Assembly: GCA_032027005.1 (NCBI GenBank)
Contig: JAVSMW010000014.1
Span: 76,658 to 140,247, forward strand
DNA from: JAVSMW01 sp032027005
Lineage (GTDB): Bacteria > Bacillota > Thermincolia > Thermincolales > UBA2595
Reading direction: 5' to 3'
Length of the DNA stretch: 63,590 nt
A program made the translations under genes and the position numbers. How positions within the stretch are numbered: the first letter of the stretch is position 1; the number at the start of each line of letters is the position of its first letter. Below the pieces are notes generated by a model, which did no database searches, was not told the DNA's origin, and saw nothing but the letters and a program-made list of their open reading frames with translations. Shown piece after piece: positions 7,710-14,735 of this stretch.

Positions 7710-8631
7710 GGGTATGTTCTGCCACACTTTTTTCAGATAATCCGGCCGGTTTGGCCAAAGCAGTCAGCAGGATGCCACAGATAATAAACAACCCGCCTAC
7801 CACAGCCCCTAACCCGATGGTTTCTTTCAACAAAAAATATGCAGTGATTGCCGCCACTACAGGGGCAAATAATATATACACAGAAGCTTTGGCAGCTCTG
7901 GTCTTTTCCAGTGCCGTCAGTAACAATAAAAAAGCTGCTGCTGAACATGCCAGCCCCAACCAAACAACAGCCGATATTGCTAATCCGGTTCCATGCCAGA
8001 TGGCCAAAGAACTTCCACTGAAAATGCTTAAAGGAATAAGGATGAGACTTCCAAATCCAAAGGCATTCACCGTCAGATAGCCCGGATGAAGTTTGCCTGC
8101 ATACTTTCTGCCTAAAAGCACATAAATAGCAAAAAATATGCCCGCTAACAGTGAAATCGCATCACCAAGCAAAGTCTGAGATTGGATAAGCCCGGCAATT
8201 TGTCCTTTTGTGATAACAAGAAAGGAACCGATTAATCCAACTAAAACTCCGGCCCACTCCTGACGGGTTACAGCCTCTTTTAAGATTAAGGGTGAAAGCA
8301 TGATTACAAAAAGAGGATGAATGCTCACCAATAGGGCCGAATTCGTAGCAGTAGTAAAATGAAGGCCTACATTCAGCAACCACCAAAACAAGACCACACC
8401 GAACAAACTAACCGTGGCGATTACTCCAAAATCCTGTTTTTTAGGAATCAAATATGCCCTTTTACCCAGTATAAGGTAAAATACCACTAAGCCCAGATAT
8501 GCAAATACCGCTCGCCCGGCGGCTATCCCCATGGGAGAAAAATCAGAAAGAGCGAACTTAGTGGCCACATAAGTCGTTCCCCATAAAAAAGCGGTGATTA
8601 AAGGAAAAAATTTTACCAGCGTGATTTCCAA
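7699..8631 (-). CDS. EamA/DMT-family transporter (drug/metabolite exporter)
   Basis: Ten hydrophobic segments in two repeated halves, each beginning with an EamA-type motif (AFLWGTTYVATKFA near the N-terminus; LLGDAISLLAGIFFAIYVLLGRK in the second half), mark a drug/metabolite transporter superfamily exporter in the membrane. A TTG at 8629-8631 is preceded by GGAAGGAG with 8-base spacing, a better start than the ATG at 8670 and one that leaves a 310-residue protein of the usual size. The substrate cannot be predicted. Confidence 0.85.
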   Translation of the reverse strand: MEITLVKFFPLITAFLWGTTYVATKFALSDFSPMGIAAGRAVFAYLGLVVFYLILGKRAYLIPKKQDFGVIATVSLFGVVLFWWLLNVGLHFTTATNSALLVSIHPLFVIMLSPLILKEAVTRQEWAGVLVGLIGSFLVITKGQIAGLIQSQTLLGDAISLLAGIFFAIYVLLGRKYAGKLHPGYLTVNAFGFGSLILIPLSIFSGSSLAIWHGTGLAISAVVWLGLACSAAAFLLLLTALEKTRAAKASVYILFAPVVAAITAYFLLKETIGLGAVVGGLFIICGILLTALAKPAGLSEKSVAEHTQKA

Positions 8632-8686
8632 TAAAAGGACTCCTTCCAACATTTCTTTTAAGTCTACCATACTTGTTGGTTGTTTT

Positions 8687-8710
8687 AAACACCTTAGCCA
8701 AAATTTAGAG
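8687..8710. repeat. 24-bp dispersed repeat, copy 1
   Basis: AAACACCTTAGCCAAAATTT plus AGAG is identical to 19043-19066. Both copies lie upstream of leftward membrane-protein genes in the same orientation relative to them. Confidence 0.7.
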
Positions 8711-9096
8711 GGGCGAGCAGATAACGTTTACCACCCGTTACCTTTTAGGATTTTTTTGGTTGCAGGAACTATTAGAAATAATGTCGAAAAAACAAGTAAT
8801 GTGAAACTAAGTTAGTTGGGAAAGGAGAAACCGCCAGTAAAGCTGCTAAGAGGTCAAATGCTGCCTTGGCCGTAAACGCAGGCGGCGGATTTTATTGAGA
8901 TGGCAAGTCCTGAATAAACCTTCTGACGGCAAAGAAAGGCTTGTACCCTCTAGTCTTGTTATAATACCTTAAGGGTTGCCAGGTGCTGTTTCAAAGCAGC
9001 ATAACAGTTTCGGGATTATTTTTTTGAGGAAAAAGAAGGGAATTTCATATTTTTATGGTAATATATCATATAATTGAATAATTTATCGATTAATCC
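8711..9096. other. intergenic region with gene remnants
   Basis: No intact gene. 8959-9006 on the minus strand would encode CYAALKQHLATLKVL and matches the CYSALKQHLAAG segment of the DUF1786 gene (about 26 of 30 bases around 7201-7230), so it is a fragment of a second copy. 8816-8895 contains an open stretch with flanking complementary CCGCC/GGCGG but no recognised RNA family. Confidence 0.45.
9069..9074 (+). promoter_or_regulatory. -10 box for the riboswitch transcript
   Basis: TATAAT about 30 bases before the aptamer. The -35 region is weak. Confidence 0.4.
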
Positions 9097-9098
9097 CG

Positions 9099-9182
9099 AT
9101 AAAGGCAAACCCGTCGAAAGACGGGGACGCAAAGCCACGGGTCTACGACAGTGTTAACCTGTTATGATAGCCGGGCCGCCGA
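9099..9182 (+). ncRNA. cyclic-di-GMP-I (GEMM-I) riboswitch aptamer
   Basis: The conserved GEMM-I landmarks appear in order: AAAGGCAAACC, a GAAA-type tetraloop (CGTCGAAAGACG), GGGACGCAAAGCCACGGGTCTA, a variable stem and AGCCGGGCCGCC closing the first helix. This family binds cyclic-di-GMP. It is followed by a terminator and a gene for an exported stalk-domain protein, so it controls an extracellular protein by transcription termination or readthrough. Confidence 0.93.
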
Positions 9183-9208
9183 AGGAAGTTGTTCAACCAA
9201 TTAGGATG

Positions 9209-9245
9209 GAACACCTATCTACTTTTAAGGGATAGGTGTTTTTTG
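9209..9245 (+). terminator. expression-platform terminator of the riboswitch
   Basis: AACACCTATC paired with GATAGGTGTT (9231-9240) and followed by a T run, 28 bases after the aptamer and 118 bases before the ATG of the controlled gene. Confidence 0.85.
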
Positions 9246-9362
9246 TGCCTAAAAACTAATAAGGATGTGGTTAAATGAGTGTTTAACTAAAATAGTAAAT
9301 CATTTACAGGCAGCAGCTTATGGTTTAAACACAATTTTGAATGGATCAAAGGAGGAAATAAA

Positions 9363-10241
9363 ATGTTAAGAAAAATAGCTATTTTGGCCGCCTTAATTTT
9401 AAGCATAACAATTTTTACAACACCGGTTTTAGCCTCAGAAAAAGTATACGACTATTTACGAATTGTAAAGTTAGTTATAGGAGAGAAGGAGGCTGAAGTT
9501 AATTTTTCGGGTTTGGAAATGGATCAGGCGGCTTTTATCAATAATGGTCGTACTCTTGTTCCTTTCAGATTTCTGGGAGAATCCTTAGGGGCTGATATTG
9601 CATGGGATTCAACAAAGAATCAGGCTTCTTTAAAATTGGTGAATACTGAAGTTAAAGTCACAATTGGATCTAAGACTGCATATGTAAACGGCAGAATTTA
9701 TACTTTGGATGTTCCTGCACAGATTAAAGGTGGCCGGACATTCATCCCCCTGCGTTTTGTAAGTGAGGCTTTGGGGGCCGAAGTTGAGTATGAAAATGAT
9801 ACAAAGCAGGTCACTGTAACATATGTTGATACTTCGAATTGGAAGGAATATAAAGATCCTAAAACTAATGAAATGTTGTTCGGATATCCTTCAGACTGGA
9901 AAGTTACCGAAACTCCTAATGGATTGCTGCAAGTTACCAGCCCAAATGGGTCATACTTCTGGCAAGCTTCTATGACACAAAAAACTGTACAACAAACAAT
10001 TGGGTATTTTAAGGAGCTATTGGTTAAAAATGGCTATACATTTGAATCTGAGTCTTTTGTTGACAGTGAAAATCCTAGTCTAGGAACGGTCCTGTTCTTT
10101 TCAAATGATTCACTGGATGAGGTTGATTTTATTTACGTTTTGCAGCAGGAGGATACTAGTGATGCATTGGTAATCAATGAAACAATCAAAAATGAGTATT
10201 TCGAAATTGATTATCCTATTATTGTTACAATGGCTTTTTAA
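9363..10241 (+). CDS. secreted copper-amine-oxidase N-terminal (stalk) domain protein
   Basis: 292 residues with a signal peptide (LRKIAILAALILSITIFTTP, cleavage probably after VLA-S) and two tandem stalk repeats (NGRTLVPFRFLGESLGADIAWD near 62; GRTFIPLRFVSEALGAEVEYE near 130) of the copper amine oxidase N-terminal-like family, common in secreted proteins of spore-forming clostridia. The C-terminal 120 residues are not assigned; they include a YPSDWKVTETPNG stretch like a beta-structured ligand-binding fold. AAAGGAGG site before the ATG. Its leader carries a cyclic-di-GMP-I riboswitch, placing it among cell-surface/motility-switch genes. Confidence 0.85.
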   Translation: MLRKIAILAALILSITIFTTPVLASEKVYDYLRIVKLVIGEKEAEVNFSGLEMDQAAFINNGRTLVPFRFLGESLGADIAWDSTKNQASLKLVNTEVKVTIGSKTAYVNGRIYTLDVPAQIKGGRTFIPLRFVSEALGAEVEYENDTKQVTVTYVDTSNWKEYKDPKTNEMLFGYPSDWKVTETPNGLLQVTSPNGSYFWQASMTQKTVQQTIGYFKELLVKNGYTFESESFVDSENPSLGTVLFFSNDSLDEVDFIYVLQQEDTSDALVINETIKNEYFEIDYPIIVTMAF

Positions 10242-10254
10242 ATTGGATATTACG

Positions 10255-10329
10255 GCCTAGGCCGCCAAAAGGGATGTTTTTCACACTTTAGGACACCTAT
10301 ACCTTTTTAAAACGGTATAGGTGTTTTTT
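10255..10329 (+). terminator. terminator resembling a second, degenerate riboswitch expression platform
   Basis: Stem ACACCTATACC/GGTATAGGTGT (10293-10324) with six T's ends the stalk-protein transcript. The 40 bases before it (GGCCGCCAAAAGGGATGTTT and on) align with the 3' part of the upstream aptamer and its linker (GGCCGCCGAAGGAAGTTGTT), so this looks like a duplicated remnant. Confidence 0.6.
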
Positions 10330-10424
10330 GTTCTAATACTTTAAATGAGGTTGGTCTTATGAAGATAAATAGTTTCCTTCCCTTGTGGCAAAGTTATACA
10401 TAATTTGCAATTTTTTATAACACC

Positions 10425-10430
10425 TTGACA
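10425..10430 (+). promoter_or_regulatory. possible -35 box for threonine aldolase gene
   Basis: A perfect TTGACA about 95 bases before the ATG. No matching -10 at 16-18 bases; the nearest AT-rich hexamer is too far. Confidence 0.25.
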
Positions 10431-10519
10431 GGAATTTCCTCCATAAATGGTGAATATTAATAGGGCCTTTTGAAAATGTCTGAAAAAAAGTTTCACTTTA
10501 TCTTAGGGGGCAGTAGGAT

Positions 10520-11548
10520 ATGAAGTTTTTAGACTTGAGAAGTGATACAGTTACTCAGCCGACCGCAGCAATGAGAGAGGCTATGTACCGTGCCGCAGTG
10601 GGTGACGATGTTTACGGCGATGACCCTACGATGAAGGAACTGGAGCAATATACGGCGGAACTTCTGGGCAAAGAAAATGCACTGTTTGTCCCCAGCGGGA
10701 CCTTTGGAAATCAGTTGTCTTTGTTTACCCACTGCCAACGTGGTGATGAAGTTATCCTGGGAGATGACTGTCACATTGTAGCCCATGAAGTGGGTGCTGC
10801 GTCAGTTATCGCCGGTGTTCAACTGAGGACTTTGGCCGGGTGCAAAGGACGACTCGCCCCCGCGGAAATCAGTGCTAAAATCAGGACCGAGAACATACAC
10901 TATCCAGCGACAGGTCTGATTTGTCTGGAAAATGCCCATTCCAACGGATTAGTCATTCCCCGCGAAAACATGGCAGCTATTTACGGTATTGCCCGTGAAC
11001 ATGGGATCCCGGTCCACCTGGATGGGGCCAGGATATTTAATGCAGCTGTACATCTTAAGGTGGATGTAAAAGAGATCACCCGATACTGCGACTCGGTTAT
11101 GGTTTGCCTCTCAAAGGGGCTGTGTGCGCCGGTTGGTTCGCTGGTAGCGGGAAGCAACAGCTTTATCGAGAAGGCCCGGAAACGCCGTAAACTGATGGGC
11201 GGGGGGATGAGACAGGCGGGTTTCCTGGCTGCCGCCGGGCTGGTGGCCCTCCGGGAGATGCGGGACAGACTGGCCGAAGACCATGATAATGCAAGGCTGC
11301 TGGGACAGGAGTTGGCTAAGCTGCCGGGCATTCGAGTATTTTCGGAAGATATCCAGATAAATATGGTTTTTTTCGATATGCGCGAGACCGGTATTGATGC
11401 TAAAAAGGTGGTTGACCATTTTGGGGCCAAGGGGATTAAAATTCATCCCCCGGAAAACGGCATCATGCGTTTTGTCACTAACTTTTGGCTCAAAAGCGAG
11501 GATATACCTTATATCATCGAAACGATGCAGGAAATCCTACAAAGATAG
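10520..11548 (+). CDS. ltaE: low-specificity L-threonine aldolase
   Basis: PLP enzyme that splits threonine/allo-threonine to glycine and acetaldehyde. 342 residues, the family length. It starts with DLRSDTVTQPT, has GDDVYGDDPT near 28, the PLP-stacking region CHIVAHEVGAAS, the cofactor aspartate in VHLDGARIFNA (about Asp168) and the Schiff-base lysine in CLSKGLCAPVGS (Lys199). ATG preceded by TTAGGGGGC. It stands alone between terminators, with the ABC importer genes 117 bases on. Confidence 0.95.
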   Translation: MKFLDLRSDTVTQPTAAMREAMYRAAVGDDVYGDDPTMKELEQYTAELLGKENALFVPSGTFGNQLSLFTHCQRGDEVILGDDCHIVAHEVGAASVIAGVQLRTLAGCKGRLAPAEISAKIRTENIHYPATGLICLENAHSNGLVIPRENMAAIYGIAREHGIPVHLDGARIFNAAVHLKVDVKEITRYCDSVMVCLSKGLCAPVGSLVAGSNSFIEKARKRRKLMGGGMRQAGFLAAAGLVALREMRDRLAEDHDNARLLGQELAKLPGIRVFSEDIQINMVFFDMRETGIDAKKVVDHFGAKGIKIHPPENGIMRFVTNFWLKSEDIPYIIETMQEILQR

Positions 11549-11665
11549 AGTCAATTCATAAAAGCTTACCAGATATGCGAACTAGCAGCAGGGCAGGAAG
11601 GGAGGGTTGCCAACTCGTTAGGGGTCGGTTTTACAAAATAATTATTTTATGAAGGGAGCTTTGAC

Positions 11666-12724
11666 ATGAAAAAGTTTATTGCTCTAACAATTGCTTTCCT
11701 GCTTGTTATTGGGCTTACGGGCTGTGGCAGCAAGGAAACGCCTGACTCAAGCAATACAAGCAATACAAGCAATACAAGCAATACAAGCAATACAAGCAAT
11801 ACAAGCCAAGAAACCTCCGGTACAGAGACTAAAAACCTCAAGATAGGAATTGTGCAAATCGTTGAACATCCAGCTCTGGATGCTGCCAGAATAGGTTTCT
11901 TGGAAACCCTGAAGAAGGCTGGCTATGAGGAAGGAAAAAACCTGGCAGTTAATTATCAAAACGCTCAGGGGGATCCCAATAACCTTCAGCCGATTGCGCA
12001 AAAACTGGCTTCAGACAAGCCCGATTTAATTCTAGCCATAGCCACTCCATCAGCTGTAGCTATGGCCAGTGCAACACAAGATATTCCCATTCTAATTACC
12101 GCAGTAACAGACCCGGTAGGTGCAAAATTAGTGAAAAGTGCTGAAAAGCCCGAAACCAATGTCACAGGTACTAATGATATGAACCCTATCGAAGAGCAGT
12201 TGGAGTTACTGAAAGAACTTGTGCCTGACGCCAAAAAAATCGGGGTCATCTATAATGCCGGTGAGCAAAACTCCCAGACCCAGGTTAAACTGGTGAAGGA
12301 ACTGGCTGCAGGTCTTGGCCTGGAAGTTGCCGAAGCCACAGTTGCCAGCAGTGCGGATGTAATGCAAGCTACCCAGTCCCTGGTTGGCAAGGTCCAGGCA
12401 ATTTATGTCCCTACAGACAATACCGTGGTTTCTGCCGCTGCTTCTGTAATTCAAGTCACAGATAAGGCCAAGATTCCTGTAATCGCCGGTGAGAGCAGTG
12501 TAGTTGAACAAGGTGGCCTTGCTACTATCGGTATCGATTACGGCAAGCTTGGCGAACAAACCGGTGAAATGGCCCTGAAAGTCATTCAAGGCGACAAGCC
12601 GCAGGATATGCCAATTGAGAGTCAAAAAGAATTTGCCCTTACACTAAACAAAAAGAATGCTGATGCCATCGGAATTACAATTCCGGAAGATGTCTTAAGC
12701 AAAGCAGTCAATCTGATTAAATAG
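11666..12724 (+). CDS. ABC transporter substrate-binding lipoprotein (TrpX-like family)
   Basis: 352-residue lipoprotein: signal peptide ending in the lipobox LTGC, so lipid-anchored at about Cys20. After a low-complexity SNT repeat linker, the mature protein matches the ABC_sub_bind family (KIGIVQIVEHPALDAARIGF near 55; VTDPVGAKLV near 150; GTNDMNPIEEQLELLKEL). With the permease and ATPase directly downstream it forms a complete importer of the TrpXYZ type, which in other Firmicutes imports tryptophan or a related aromatic; no T-box element is visible upstream here, so the substrate is open. Confidence 0.9.
   Translation: MKKFIALTIAFLLVIGLTGCGSKETPDSSNTSNTSNTSNTSNTSNTSQETSGTETKNLKIGIVQIVEHPALDAARIGFLETLKKAGYEEGKNLAVNYQNAQGDPNNLQPIAQKLASDKPDLILAIATPSAVAMASATQDIPILITAVTDPVGAKLVKSAEKPETNVTGTNDMNPIEEQLELLKELVPDAKKIGVIYNAGEQNSQTQVKLVKELAAGLGLEVAEATVASSADVMQATQSLVGKVQAIYVPTDNTVVSAAASVIQVTDKAKIPVIAGESSVVEQGGLATIGIDYGKLGEQTGEMALKVIQGDKPQDMPIESQKEFALTLNKKNADAIGITIPEDVLSKAVNLIK
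11749..11808 (+). repeat. 9-bp minisatellite encoding SNT repeats
   Basis: Six uninterrupted copies of the 9-base unit AGCAATACA encode the spacer between the lipid anchor and the folded domain. The repeat length is a multiple of 3, so copy-number change alters linker length without frameshift. Confidence 0.9.
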
Positions 12725-12742
12725 AAATTAAGAGGTGCGATT

Positions 12743-13651
12743 ATGTCTTGGCAAGTCTTGTCAGGTACCCTGGAACAGGGATTAATGTATGCGATAATGG
12801 TCCTTGGTGTTTACCTGACCTATCGCATTCTTAATTACGCTGATTTGTCCGTGGATGGCAGTTTCACTACGGGGGCTGCCATTGCGGCCACTTTAATAAT
12901 TCGCGGGTACAATCCCTGGCTGGCCACCCTAGTGGCTTTTCTTGGCGGTTGTTTAGCCGGAATTTTCACCGGGGTTCTACATACAAAATTTAAGATTACT
13001 CCACTTCTCTCCGGTATCCTGACTATGACTGCCTTGTATTCAGTTAACCTGCGTATTATGGGCCAGCCCAATATCTCCCTGCTGAGAGTCAGAACCATCA
13101 TGACCGATTTTTCCGAATTGCCCTTTGTTCATAACCATGCTGTTTTAGTGCTGGCTTTTATCACGGCTGTAATTGTGGGCTATATAGTTTACCGTTTCCT
13201 GCAGACTGAAGTAGGCTTGGCACTTAGGGCAACCGGGGATAACGAATTAATGATCAAGAGTCAGGGAGTGAATACCGATGTAATGAAAATCCTTGGCCTG
13301 TCGTTGTCTAATGGGCTTGTTGCTTTTGCGGGAAGCTATGTGGCTCAGAATCAACAGTTTGCCGATGCCAGTATGGGTATCGGGATGATTATTGCCGGGC
13401 TGGCATCTGTAATCATCGGTGAAGTCCTCATAGGGTCTGCTTCTATTGGCCGAACCGTGCTTGCCGTTATTTGCGGTGGTGTAATTTACAGGATTATTAT
13501 TGCTATAGTACTGCAGTTGGGAATGGCACCTACAGACCTGAAACTTATTACTGCCCTTATAGTAATAATTGCTTTGGTTTCCCCGGGAGTCAAAGGTAAA
13601 TTCTTATCCTCGACTTCCGGGGTGCGCGGAAAGGGGGATTACAGTGCTTAG
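12743..13651 (+). CDS. ABC transporter permease (TrpY-like, BPD_transp_2 family)
   Basis: 302 residues with about eight membrane segments. The start LEQGLMYAIMVLGVYLTYRIL and the motif LNYADLSVDGSFTTGAA are typical of the permease that partners ABC_sub_bind proteins; LRATGDNELMIKSQGVNTD is the family's cytoplasmic loop. 18 bases downstream of the binding protein, and overlaps the ATPase gene by 8 bases. Nucleobase/amino-acid class importer by family. Confidence 0.9.
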   Translation: MSWQVLSGTLEQGLMYAIMVLGVYLTYRILNYADLSVDGSFTTGAAIAATLIIRGYNPWLATLVAFLGGCLAGIFTGVLHTKFKITPLLSGILTMTALYSVNLRIMGQPNISLLRVRTIMTDFSELPFVHNHAVLVLAFITAVIVGYIVYRFLQTEVGLALRATGDNELMIKSQGVNTDVMKILGLSLSNGLVAFAGSYVAQNQQFADASMGIGMIIAGLASVIIGEVLIGSASIGRTVLAVICGGVIYRIIIAIVLQLGMAPTDLKLITALIVIIALVSPGVKGKFLSSTSGVRGKGDYSA

Positions 13652-14438
13652 TGCCCGTAATGTTACAAAGGTCTTTAATAAAGGTACCATTAATGAGAAA
13701 ATTGCTCTAGATAGAGTAGTTTTAGAGCTTGAACCGGGTGATTTTGTTACTGTGATCGGAAGCAACGGGGCCGGTAAATCAACCCTGTTGAATGCGGTTG
13801 CCGGCAACTTTACCATAGACAATGGAGATATATTTATCGAAAATCGTAATATAACCAACCTGCCGCAGCATAAAAGAGCGGCCGTTATTAGCCGGGTGTT
13901 TCAGGACCCCATGTCCGGTACGGCCGCTTCCATGACTATTGAAGAAAATATGGTGATGGCCGAACGCCGGGGCTTTTCCAGACGTTTACGAAAGGCCATT
14001 ACTAATAAAGAAAAAGACTATTTCAGGGAAGAATTGCGTAAACTCGGTCTGGGACTGGAGAACCGTCTCACAAACCGGGTCAGCCTGCTCTCAGGCGGGC
14101 AGCGTCAAGCCCTGACCCTGCTCATGGCTACTTTGCAGAAGCCTAAGCTGCTCCTTTTGGATGAACATACAGCGGCTCTTGATCCCAAGACGGCTGAAAA
14201 GGTCCTGGAGCTGACCTGTAAGGTGGCTGACGGCTCGCATTTAACGACCCTAATGATCACTCATAACCTGGAGCACGCACTGAACGTGGGCAACCGAACT
14301 ATTATGATGCACGAGGGTCGAATTATTCTTGATATTAAAGGAGAAGAAAGAGCGGGTATGACCATCAGCCATCTCCTGGAAATGTTTGGCAAGGCCAGCG
14401 GGACCCATATGGTAAATGATAGGATGCTGTTGGCGTAA
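13644..14438 (+). CDS. ABC transporter ATP-binding protein (TrpZ-like)
   Basis: 264 residues with Walker A GSNGAGKST, Q-loop RVFQDP, signature LLSGGQRQA, Walker B LLLLDEHTAALDP and switch His in ITHNLEHA. I start it at GTG 13644, which has AAGGGGG 6 bases upstream and gives the family N-terminus LSARNVTKVFNKG; the frame is open further upstream but only inside the permease gene. The 8-base overlap with the permease indicates translational coupling. Confidence 0.93.
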   Translation: MLSARNVTKVFNKGTINEKIALDRVVLELEPGDFVTVIGSNGAGKSTLLNAVAGNFTIDNGDIFIENRNITNLPQHKRAAVISRVFQDPMSGTAASMTIEENMVMAERRGFSRRLRKAITNKEKDYFREELRKLGLGLENRLTNRVSLLSGGQRQALTLLMATLQKPKLLLLDEHTAALDPKTAEKVLELTCKVADGSHLTTLMITHNLEHALNVGNRTIMMHEGRIILDIKGEERAGMTISHLLEMFGKASGTHMVNDRMLLA

Positions 14439-14466
14439 TGTTCTGCTATAAAAAGTTTTTAACAAA

Positions 14467-14498
14467 AAAACCCGGAGGACATTAGGCCTTTGGGTTTT
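14467..14498 (+). terminator. terminator of the ABC importer operon
   Basis: AAAACCCGGAGG pairs with CCTTTGGGTTTT (two G-U pairs), 28 bases after the ATPase stop. Confidence 0.65.
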
Positions 14499-14545
14499 CA
14501 TATACATCTATTTCAGTTAGAACTCTAAACTTTTTCCTTCCTGTT

Positions 14546-14589
14546 TAATTAACTCTTCCTACTCTAATTAACTCTCCTACTTTAATTAT
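14546..14589. repeat. short tandem repeat (about 19 bp, 2.3 copies)
   Basis: TAATTAACTCTTCCTACTC, then TAATTAACTCTCCTACTT, then TAATTA. It lies in the 297-base gap before the rifampicin phosphotransferase gene; a TATAAT (14640-14645) and a small dyad CCAAGCCTTGG (14671-14681) are also there. Possible operator sites. Confidence 0.5.
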
Positions 14590-14735
14590 AACATATAAAA
14601 AATTGTAAATACAGACTGTTTGTTCCCTTGTGCTAATGCTATAATGCAATAACACGTTTAATCCGATACGCCAAGCCTTGGGCATCAAGGAAGACTTAAT
14701 TTTCGAGAGACTATCATTACAGAGGAGGCTAACAT

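Noticed and set aside
8816..8895. Structured RNA or small gene with CCGCC...GGCGG pairing
   Set aside because: Neither a recognisable riboswitch core nor a sustained coding frame with a start could be supported.
11549..11665. T-box leader for a tryptophan importer
   Set aside because: No AGGGTGG-type antiterminator core or specifier loop is visible; only a G-rich stretch.
11749..11808. CRISPR-like repeats
   Set aside because: Units are 9 bases, adjacent, in frame within a lipoprotein; no spacers. No CRISPR array or cas gene is in the window.
14617..14645. Full promoter for rph
   Set aside because: TATAAT at 14640 is convincing but no acceptable -35 at the right distance exists.
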